From Luidia sarsii (taxonomy: Eukaryota; Echinodermata; Asteroidea; Paxillosida; Luidiidae): a DNA stretch of 64,000 bases. Below, in pieces: positions 45,301-54,562 of this stretch. The stretch's first letter is position 1; each line of letters opens with the position of its first letter. The stretch spans positions 24,887,757 through 24,951,756 of the forward strand of contig OX465104.1 in the NCBI GenBank assembly GCA_949987565.1. The letters are read 5' to 3'. The notes under the pieces were generated by a model. That model was given only the letters and a program-made list of their open reading frames with translations, had not been told where the DNA came from and did no database searches. Both the position numbers and the translations under genes were made by a program.

Positions 45301-45484
45301 CAATACCGCAAAGCGCCTGACTGTGATACACGTCACTTTCTGCCATGTCATGTTTCAATACCGCAATGCACATGACACGTCTCTCTCTTGCCATGTCATG
45401 TTTCAATACCGCAATGCGTTTGACTGCGATACACGTCTCTCTCCTGCCATATCATGTTCCAATACCGCGATGTGTCTGACCGTG
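42300..45484. repeat. Satellite A zone 5: array edge with rising divergence
   Basis: Order is partly kept to about 44.9 kb (blocks at 42,307, 43,527 and 44,519 share a structure). From about 45,060 monomers decay: shortened units at 45,335-45,345 and 45,368-45,385, single changes in otherwise constant words, and no HOR. This is the usual look of a satellite margin that has dropped out of homogenisation. Confidence 0.75.
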
Positions 45485-45485
45485 A
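45482..45485. other. Junction of satellite A and satellite B
   Basis: The last A monomer reads ctgaccgtga and continues directly as the B word gtgacaccatgtac. The bases gtga are common to both satellites at this point, so the join lies inside a 4-bp microhomology and no spacer DNA is present. Confidence 0.8.
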
Positions 45486-48400
45486 CACCATGTACATTAT
45501 CTCTAAACAGAAGGAATATGATAAGATTTGAAGGTTTCCACGGTGGAAATAACAAGTAGGAGGTTTGCAGTGACACCATGTACATCATTTCTTAAGAGAA
45601 GGAGTATGATAAGATTTGAAGGTTTGCATGGTGGAAATACCAAGTAAGAGTGTTGCGGTGACACCATGTACATCATCTCTTAATAGAAGGAATATAATAA
45701 GATTTGAAGGTTTGCACGGTGGAAATACCAAGTAGGAGGTTTGCAGTGACACCATGTACCTCATCTCTTAAGAGAAAGTGTAATATAAGATTTGAAGGTT
45801 TACACGGTGGAAATACCAAGTAGGATGTACGCCGTAACACCATGTCCATCATTTCTTAAGAGAAAGAGTATGATAAGATTTGAAGGTTTCCACGGTGGAA
45901 ATACCAAGTAGGAGGTTTGCAGTGACACCATGTACATCATCTCTTAAGAGAAGGAGTATGATAAGATTTCAAGGTTTGCACGGTGGAAATATCAAGTAGG
46001 AGGTTTGCGGTGACACCATGTACATCATCTCTTAAGAGAAGGAGTATGATAAGATTTCAAGGTTTGCATGGTGGAAATACCAAGTAGATGGTTTGCGATG
46101 ACACCATGTACATTATTTCTTATGAGAAGGAGTATGATAAGATTTGAAGGTTTCCACGGTGGAAATACCAAGTAGGAGGTTTGCAGTGACACCATGTACA
46201 TCATCTCTTAAGAGAAGGAGTATGATAAGATTTCAAGGTTTGCACGGTGGAAATATCAAGTAGGAGGTTTGCAGTGACACCATGTACATCATCTCTTAAG
46301 AGAAGGAGTATGATAAGATTTCAAGGTTTGCATGGTGGAAATTCCTAGTAGGTGGTTTGCGATGACACCATGTACATCATCTCTTAAGAGAAGGAGTATG
46401 ATAAGATTTCAAGGTTTGCATGGTGGAAATACCAAGTAGGATGTACGTGGTAACACCATGTCCATCATTTCTTAAGAGAAGGAGTATGATAAGATTTGAA
46501 GGTTTCCACGGTGGAAATACCAAGTAGGAGGTTTGCAGTGACACCATGTACATCATCTCTTAAGAGAAAGTGTAATATAAGATTTGAAGGTTTACACAGT
46601 GGAAATACCCAGTAGGATGTACACGGTAACACCATGTCCATCATTTCTTAAAAGAAGGAGTATGATAAGATTTGAAGGTTTGCACGGTGGAAATACCAAG
46701 TAGGAGGTTTGCAGTGACACCATGTACATCATCTCTTAAGAGAAGGAGTATGATAAGATTTCAAGGTTTGCACGGTGGAAATATCAAGTAGGAGGTTTGC
46801 GGTGACACCATGTACATCATCTCTTAAGAGAAGGAGTATGATAAGATTTCAAGGTTTGCATGGTGGAAATACCAAGTAGGTGGTTTGCGTTGACACCATG
46901 TACATTATTTCTTATGAGAAGGAGTATGATAAGATTTGAAGGTTTCCACGGTGGAAATACCAAGTAGGAGGTTTGCAGTGACACCATGTACATCATCTCT
47001 TAAGAGAAGGAGTATGATAAGATTTGAAGGTTTGCATGGTGGAAATACCAAGTAAGAGTGTTCCGGTGACACCATGTACATCATCTCTTAATAGAAGGAT
47101 TATAATAAGATTTGAAGGTTTGCACGGTGGAAATACCAAGTAGGAGGTTTGCAGTGACACCATGTACCTCATCTCTTAAGAGAAAGAGTATGATAAGATT
47201 TGAAGGTTTACACGGTGGAAATACCAAGTAGGATGTACGCGGTAACACCATGTCCATCATTTCTTAAAAGAAGGAGTATGATAAGATTTGAAGGTTTCCA
47301 CGGTGGAAATACCAAGTAGGAGGTTTGCAGTGACACCATGTACATCATCTCTTAAGAGAAAGTGTAATATAAGATTTGAAGGTTTACACAGTGGAAATAC
47401 CAAGTAGGATGTACGCGGTAACACCATGTCCATCATTTCTTAAGAGAAGGAGTATGATAAGATTTGAAGGTTTCCACGGTGGAAATACCAAGTAGGAGGT
47501 TTGCAGTGACACCATGTACATCATCTCTTAAGAGAAAGTGTAATATAAGATTTGAAGGTTTACACAGTGGAAATACCCAGTAGGATGTACACGGTAACAC
47601 CATGTCCATCATTTCTTAAGAGAAGGAGTATGATAAGATTTGAAGGTTTCCACGGTGGAAATACCAAGTAGGAGGTTTGCAGTGACACCATGTACATCAT
47701 CTCTTAAGAGAAGGAGTATGATAAGATTTCAAGGTTTGCACGGTGGAAATATCAAGTAGGAGGTTTGCGGTGACACCATGTACATCATCTCTTAAGAGAA
47801 GGAGTATGATAAGATTTCAAGGTTTGCACGGTGGAAATACCAAGTAGGTGGTTTGCGATGACACCATTTACATTATTTCTTATGAGAAGGAGTATGATAA
47901 GATTTGAAGGTTTCCACGGTGGAAATACCAAGTAGGAGGTTTGCAGTGACACCATGTACATCATCTCTTAAGAGAAGGAGTATGATAAGATTTGAAGGTT
48001 TGCATGGTGGAAATACCAAGTAAGAGTGTTGCGGTGACACCATGTACATCATCTCTTAATAGAAGGATTATAATAAGATTTGAAGGTTTGCATGGTGGAA
48101 ATACCAAGTAGGAGGTTTGCAGTGACACCATGTACATCATCTCTTAAGAGAAGGAGTATGATAAGATTTCAAGGTTTGCACGGTGGAAATATCATGTAGG
48201 AGGTTTGCAGTGACACCATGTACATCATCTCTTAAGAGAAGGAGTATGATAAGATTTGAAGGTTTGCACGGTGGAAATACCAAGTAGGATGTACGTGGTA
48301 ACACCATGTCCATCATTTCTTAAGAGAAGGAGTATGATAAGATTTGAAGGTTTCCACGGTGGAAATACCAAGTAGGAGGTTTGCAGTGACACCATGTACA

Positions 48401-50172
48401 TCATCTCTTAAGAGAAAGTGTAATATAAGATTTGAAGGTTTACACAGTGGAAATACCAAGTAGGATGTACGCGGTAACACCATGTCCATCATTTCTTAAG
48501 AGAAGGAGTATGATAAGATTTGAAGGTTTCCACGGTGGAAATACCAAGTAGGAGGTTTGCAGTGACACCATGTACATCATCTCTTAAGAGAAAGTGTAAT
48601 ATAAGATTTGAAGGTTTACACAGTGGAAATACCCAGTAGGATGTACACGGTAACACCATGTCCATCATTTCTTAAGAGAAGGAGTATGATAAGATTTGAA
48701 GGTTTCCACGGTGGAAATACCAAGTAGGAGGTTTGCAGTGACACCATGTACATCATCTCTTAAGAGAAGGAGTATGATAAGATTTCAAGGTTTGCACGGT
48801 GGAAATATCAAGTAGGAGGTTTGCGGTGACACCATGTACATCATCTCTTAAGAGAAGGAGTATGATAAGATTTCAAGGTTTGCATGGTGGAAATACCAAG
48901 TAGGTGGTTTGCGATGACACCATGTACATTATTTCTTATGAGAAGGAGAATGATAAGATTTGAAGGTTTCCACGGTGGAAATACCAAGTAGGAGGTTTGC
49001 AGTGACACCATGTACATCATCTCTTAAGAGAAGGAGTATGATAAGATTTCAAGGTTTGCACGGTGGAAATATCAAGTAGAAGGTTTGCGGTGACACCATG
49101 TACATCATCTCTTAAGAGAAAGAGTATGAGAAGATTTGAAAGTTTACACGGTGGAAATACCAAGTAGGAGGTTTGAGGTGACACCATGTACATCATTTCT
49201 TAAGAGAAGGAGTATCATAAGATTTGAAGGTTTGCACGGTGGAAAAACCAAGTAGGAGGTTTGCGGTGACACCATGTACATGTACATCATCTCTTAAGAG
49301 AAGGAGTATGATAAGATTTGAAGGTTTACACGTTGGAAATACCAAGTAGGATGTACACGGTAAGACCATGTCCATCATTTCTTAAGAGAAGGAGTATGAT
49401 CAGATTTGAAGGTTTGCATGGTGGAAATACCAAGTAGGAGGTTTGCAGTGACACCTTGTACATCATCTCTTAAGAGAAGGAGTATGATAAGATTTGAAGG
49501 TTTGCACGGTAGAAATACCAAGTAGGAAGTAAGCAGTAACACCATGTACATCATTTGTTAAGAGAAGGAGTATGATAAGATTTGAAGGTTTGCAAGGTGG
49601 AAATACCGAGTAGGAGGTTTGCAGTGACACCATGTACATCATCTCTTAAGAGAAGGAGTATGATAAGATTTGAAGGTTTGCACAGTAGAAATACCAAGTA
49701 GGAAGTAAGCAGTAACACTATGTACATCATTTGTTAAGAGAAGGAGTATGATAAAATTTGAAGGTTTCCACGGTGGAAATACCAAGTAGGAGGTTTGCAG
49801 TGACACCATGTACATCATCTCTTAAGAGAAGGAGTATGATAAGATTTGAAGGTTTGCACAGTAGAAATACCAAGTAGGAAGTAAGCAGTAACACTATGTA
49901 CATCATTTCTTAAGAGAAGGAGTATGATAAAATTTGAAGGTTTCCACGGTGGAAATACCAAGTAGGAGGTTTGCAGTGACACCATGTACATCATCTCTTA
50001 AGAGAAGGAGTAGGTTTGCATGGTGGAAATACCAAGTAGGAGGTTTGTGGTGACACCATGTAGTGTGTACATCATCTCTTAAGAGAAGGAGTATGATAAG
50101 ATTTAGAGGTTTACACAGTGGAAAAACCAAGTAGGAGATTTATGGTGAAACAATGTAAATCATTTCTTACGC
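45485..50172. repeat. Satellite B array 1, 88-bp monomer (about 53 copies)
   Basis: Head-to-tail copies of an 88-bp unit; 45,601-45,687 is a typical monomer (87 bp in this copy). Constant words are agtatgataagatttgaagg, ggtggaaataccaagtagg and gtgacaccatgtacatcat, ending in ctcttaagagaagg. A longer order exists: the rare word aagtaagagtg is at 45,642, 47,050 and 48,018 (16 and 11 monomers apart), and the variant atacccagtagg ends near 46,612, 47,580 and 48,636 (offsets 968 and 1,056, that is 11 and 12 monomers). Frames on the minus strand are chance products of the repeat. Confidence 0.96.
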
Positions 50173-50512
50173 ATCATTGGTAAAGGGGTGGCTACTTAAC
50201 AGAACGAAACACGCATTGTTGGTAAAGGGATGGCTACTTAACAGAACGAAACACGCATCGTTGGTAAAGGGGTGGCTACTTAACAGAACGAAACATGCAT
50301 CGTTGGTAAAGGGATGGCTACTTAACAGAACAAAACACGCATTGTTGGTAAAGGGGTGGCTACTTATAAAACTAGCATCGTTGGTAAAGGGGTGGCTACT
50401 TAACAGAACGAAACACGCATCGTTGGTAAAGGGGTGGCTACTTAACAGAACGAAACATGTATTGTTGATAAAGGGGTGGCTACTTATAAAACACGCATCG
50501 TTGGCCGATGTA
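50173..50512. repeat. Satellite C array 1, 42-bp monomer (about 8 copies)
   Basis: Direct repeats of a 42-bp unit with constant words ggtggctacttaacagaac and aaacacgcatcgttggtaaa. Two monomers are shortened to cttataaaact or cttataaaaca. The array interrupts satellite B: its left join is ttcttacgcatcattgg and its right join ttggccgatgtacttgataa. The open frame across it, a 14-residue repeat, reflects a period divisible by three. Confidence 0.95.
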
Positions 50513-50569
50513 CTTGATAATATTTGAAGGTTTACATGGTGGAAATACCAAGTAGGTTTGCAGTGACAC
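50513..50569. repeat. Satellite B remnant left of the retrotransposon
   Basis: A single partial B monomer (atttgaaggtttacatgg ... gcagtgacac) follows C array 1 and ends exactly where the retrotransposon tail starts. Confidence 0.9.
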
Positions 50570-50995
50570 AGTACAGTACAGTACAGTTTAGGACCTCATT
50601 TTGAAGCTTTAGGCTTCATATGAGTCAGGACTCCTAGGAGCCTGGTGAAACCAGTCTTCGACTGTGTTTCTCTTTTAATCTGCTCAATAGAAAGATCACC
50701 CAGTAGTCCTGAGATACCTATCCAGGGCTCTCGATAGTATGGGACTCTAGGGATAAAAATAAATTAAGCTTGGTCAAATTTGTATTTTCCCTACGACATT
50801 ATATATCAGCTATGTATTTCAGACACTGGACATTAATATAATCCCGTAGTGGTTGACTTTTTGTAATGCGTTCTAGATCAATATTAGCAAAGAAAAGGGC
50901 ATGATTAATTTCACCTTTTACTAGTGATGGTTTCCTGCGGAATCCATCCTTGATCATTCGCCTTAGAAAACCATACCAATTACTTTCAAGCCTTT
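50570..50995 (-). mobile_element. 5'-truncated non-LTR retrotransposon, 3' end of the reverse-transcriptase ORF
   Basis: On the minus strand, 50,799-50,992 encodes ERLESNWYGFLRRMIKDGF, then a charged stretch and LRDYINVQCLKYIADI. This resembles the region downstream of the reverse-transcriptase core in animal non-LTR elements (pattern: WxxFLRRM, GFRRK, then QxxKYIxH). A stop follows directly, yet the same frame continues as CRRENTNLTKLNLF. After a frame change near 50,755 another frame gives YYREPWIGISGLLG and IEQIKRETQSK, ending at a stop at 50,596-50,598. The element is thus a dead 3' fragment with one in-frame stop and one frameshift. Its 3' end carries a pentamer tail (agtac three times, plus strand 50,570-50,584). 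The family assignment rests on remembered motif patterns, not a search; the exact clade is open. A continuous frame runs from it into antisense satellite B, so the apparent 95-residue protein is chimeric. Confidence 0.75.
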
Positions 50996-51196
50996 CATGT
51001 ACATCATCTCTTAATAGAAAGAGTATGATAAGATTTGAAGGTTTGCATGGTGGAAAAACCAAGTAGGAGGTTTGTGGTGACACCATGTAGTGTGTACATC
51101 ATCTCTTAAGAGAAGGAGTATGATAAGATTTGAAGGTTTACACAGTGGAAAAACCAAGTAGGAGATTTGTGGTGAAACAATGTAAATCATTTCTTA
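50996..51196. repeat. Satellite B, short segment between the two C arrays
   Basis: About two and a half B monomers. It begins with catgtacatcatctcttaat, the exact continuation of the B word broken at 50,569, and ends with the variant gtgaaacaatgtaaatcat that also precedes C array 1 at 50,143-50,165. Confidence 0.93.
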
Positions 51197-54100
51197 CGCA
51201 TCATTGGTAAAGGGGTGGCTACTTAACGGAACAAAACACGCATCGTTGGTAAAGGGGTTGCTACTTAACAGAACGAAACACGCATCGTTGGCAAAGGGGT
51301 GGCTACTTAACAGAACGAAACACGCATCATTGGTAAAGGGATGGCTACTTAACAGAACGAAACACGCATCGTTGGTAAAGGGGTGGCTACTTAACAGAAC
51401 GAAACACGCATCATTGGTAAAGGGGTGGCTACTTAACAGAACGAAACACGCATCGTTGGTAAAGGGGTGGCTACTTAACAGAATGAAACACGCATCATTG
51501 GTAAAGGGGTGGCTACTTAACAGAACGAAACACGCATCGTTGGTAAAGGGGTGGCTACTTTATAACAGAACGAAACATGCATCGTTGGTAAAGGGGTGGC
51601 TACTTAACAGGATGAAACACGCATCGTTGGTAAAGGGATGGCTACTTAACAGAACAAAACACGCATCATTGGTAAAGGGGTGGCTACTTAACAGAACGAA
51701 ACATGCATCGTTGGTAAAGGGGTGGCTACTTAACAGAACGAAACATGCATCGTTGGTAAAGGGGTGGCTACTTAACAGAACGAAACACGCATCGTTGGTA
51801 AAGGGGTGGCTACTTCACAGAACAAAACACGCATCATTGGTAAACGGGTGGCTACTTAACAGAACGAAACACGCATCGTTGGTAAACGGGTGGCTACTTA
51901 ACAGAACGAAACACGCATCATTGGTAAAGGGGTGGCTACTTAACAGAACGAAACACGCATCGTTGGTAAAGGGGTGGCTACTTAACAGAACGAAACACAC
52001 ATCATTGGTAAAGGGGTGGCTACTTAACAGAACGAAACACACATCATTGGTAAAGGGGTGGCTACTTAACAGAACGAAACACGCATCGTTGGTAAAGGGG
52101 TGGCTACTTAACAGAACGAAACACGCATCGTTGGTAAAGGGGTGGCTACTTAACAGAACGAAACACGCATCGTTGGTAAAGGGGTGGCTACTTAACAGAA
52201 CGAAACACGCATCGTTGGTAAAGGGGTGGCTACTTAACAGAACGAAACACACATCATTGGTAAAGGGGTGGCTACTTAACAGAACGAAACACACATCATT
52301 GGTAAAGGGGTGGCTACTTAACAGACCGAAACACGCATCGTTGGTAAAGGGGTGGCTACTTAACAGAACGAAACACGCATCGTTGGTAAAGGGGTGGCTA
52401 CTTAACAGAACGAAACATGCATCGTTGGTAAAAGGGTGGCTACTTAACAGAACGAAACACGCATCGTTGGTAAAGGGGTGGCTACTTAACAGAACGAGAC
52501 ACGCATCGTTGGTAAAGGGGTGGCTACTTAACAGAACGAAACACGCATCGTTGGTAAAGGGGTGGCTATTTAACAGAACGAAACACGCATCGTTGGTAAA
52601 GGGATAGCTACTTCACAGAATGAAACACGCATCGTTGGTAAAGGGGTGGCTACTTAACAGAACGAAACACGCATCGTTGGTAAAGGGGTGGCTACTTAAC
52701 AGAACGAAACACGCATCATTGGTAAAGGGGTGGCTACTTAACAGAACGAGACACGCATCGTTGGTAAAGGGGTGGCTACTTAACAGAACGAAACACGCAT
52801 CGTTGGTAAAGGGGTGGCTATTTAACAGAACGAAACACGCATCGTTGGTAAAGGGGTGGCTACTTAACAGAACGAAACACGCATCATTGGTAAAGGGGTG
52901 GCTACTTAACAGAACGAAACACGCATCGTTGGTAAAGGGGTGGCTACTTAACAGAACGAAACACGCATCGTTGGTAAAGGAGTGGCTACTTAACAGAACA
53001 AAACACGCATCATTGGTAAAGGGGTGGCTACTTAACAGAATGAAACACGCATCGTTGGTAAAGGGGTGGCTACTTAACAGAACGAAACACGCATCGTTGG
53101 TAAAGGGGTGGCTACTTAACAGAACGAAACACGCATCGTTGGTAAAGGGGTGGCTACTTAACAGAATGAAACACCCATCGTTGGTAAAGGGATGGCTACT
53201 TAACAGAACAAAACACGCATCATTGGTAAAGGGGTGGCTACTTAACAGAACGAAACACGCATCGTTGGTAAAGGGGTGGCTACTTAACAGAACGAAACAC
53301 GCATCGTTGGTAAAGGGGTGGCTACTTAACAGAATGAAACACGCATCGTTGGTAAAGGGGTGGCTACTTAACAGAACGAAACACGCATCATTGGTAAAGG
53401 GGTGGCTACTTAACAGAATGAAACACGCATCATTGGTAAAGGGGTGGCTACTTAACAGAACGAAACACGCATCGTTGGTAAAGGGGTGGCTACTTAACAG
53501 AACGAAACACGCATCGTTGGCAAAGGGGTGGCTACTTAACAGAACGAAACATGCATCGTTGGTAAAGGGGTGGCTACTTAACAGAATGAAACACGCATCG
53601 TTGGCAAAGGGGTGGCTACTTAACAGAACGAAACACGCATCGTTGGTAAAGGGGTGGCTACTTAACAGAACGAAACATGCATCGTTGGTATAAAGGGGTG
53701 GCTACTTAACAGAACGAAACACGCATCGTTGGTAAAGGGGTGGCTACTTAACAGAACGAAACACGCATCGTTGGTAAAGGGGTGGCTATTTAACAGAACG
53801 AAACACACATCATTGGTAAAGGGGTGGCTACTTTAAAGAACGAAACACACATCATTGGTAAAGGGGTGGCTACTTAACAGAACGAAACACGCATCGTTGG
53901 TAAAGGGGTGGCTACTTAACAGAACGAAACACGCATCGTTGGTAAAGGGGTGGCTACTTAACAGAACGAAACACACATCGTTGGTAAAGGGGTGGCTACT
54001 TAACAGAACGAAACACACATCGTTGGTAAAGGGGTGGCTACTTAACAGAACGAAACACGCATCGTTGGTAAAGGGGTGGCTACTTAACAGAACGAAACAC

Positions 54101-54562
54101 ACATCATTGGTAAAGGGGTGGCTACTTAACAGAACGAAACACGCATCGTTGGTAAAGGGGTGGCTACTTAACAGAACGAAACACGCATCGTTGGTAAAGG
54201 GGTGGCTACTTAACAGAACGAAACACGCATCGTTGGTAAAGGGGTTGCTACTTAACAGAACGAAACACGCATCGTTGGTAAAGGGGTGGCTACTTAACAG
54301 AACGAAACACGCATCGTTGGTAAAGGGGTGGCTATTTAACAGAACGAAACATGCATCGTTGGTAAAGGGATAGCTACTTCACAGAATGAAACACGCATCG
54401 TTGGTAAAGGGGTGGCTACTTAACAGAATGAAACACGCATCATTGGTAAAGGGGTGGCTACTTAACAGAACGAAACACGCATCGTTGGTAAAGGGGTGGC
54501 TACTTAACAGAACAAAAAAACATTGTTGATAAAGGGGTGGCTACTTATAAAGCACGCATCGT
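51197..54562. repeat. Satellite C array 2, 42-bp monomer (about 80 copies)
   Basis: The same 42-bp unit as array 1, expanded. Most monomers differ only at a few sites (atcgttgg or atcattgg; cacgc, catgc or cacac; aacgaaa, aacaaaa or aatgaaa). Since 42 is divisible by three and one frame lacks stops, plus-strand frames of 467, 357 and 172 residues arise with a 14-residue repeat (KGWLLNRTKHASLV), and the minus strand is also open (SSHPFTNDACFVLL). Openness on both strands, no flanking gene structure and no non-repeat domain argue against coding. Length breaks occur near 51,560 (+4 or so bases) and 53,690 (+2). Confidence 0.95.

Larger units (their letters stand above)
1..45484. repeat. Satellite A, 56-bp tandem array (about 810 monomers)
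   Basis: The whole stretch is head-to-tail copies of a 56-bp unit; positions 1-56 are a reference monomer. Constant words are tcactctcctgccatgtcat and tttcaataccgcaatg. Recurrent variants are a 52-bp monomer that lost four bases (tttcaataccg becomes tttaccg, for example near 1,030-1,040), a monomer with a run of six t (ccatattttttcaata, for example near 634-650), and monomers reading catatcatatttcgat. Since 56 is not a multiple of three, translation passes through all frames, which gives the many overlapping 60-117-residue frames with the same few peptide words. I read these as non-coding. The array is open at the left window edge, so its full length is unknown. Confidence 0.97.

Noticed and set aside
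1..45484. CRISPR array
   Set aside because: Repeats are directly contiguous with no unique spacers, and the context is eukaryotic.
1..45484. CENP-B box in satellite A (atttcgataccgc variants)
   Set aside because: Only the TTCG part matches; the required A and CGGG positions do not.
1..45559. Many 60-117-residue frames in satellite A, and similar ones in B, as small-protein families
   Set aside because: Monomer lengths of 56 and 88 bp shift the frame each unit, so the same DNA yields the same peptides in every frame. Overlapping frames show no selection for one.
51204..54373. Long frames of 467, 357 and 172 residues with a 14-residue repeat as a repetitive protein gene
   Set aside because: The 42-bp period keeps any stop-free frame open. 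The opposite strand is also open, variants follow CpG decay and not codon position, and there is no start context, splice structure or unique domain.
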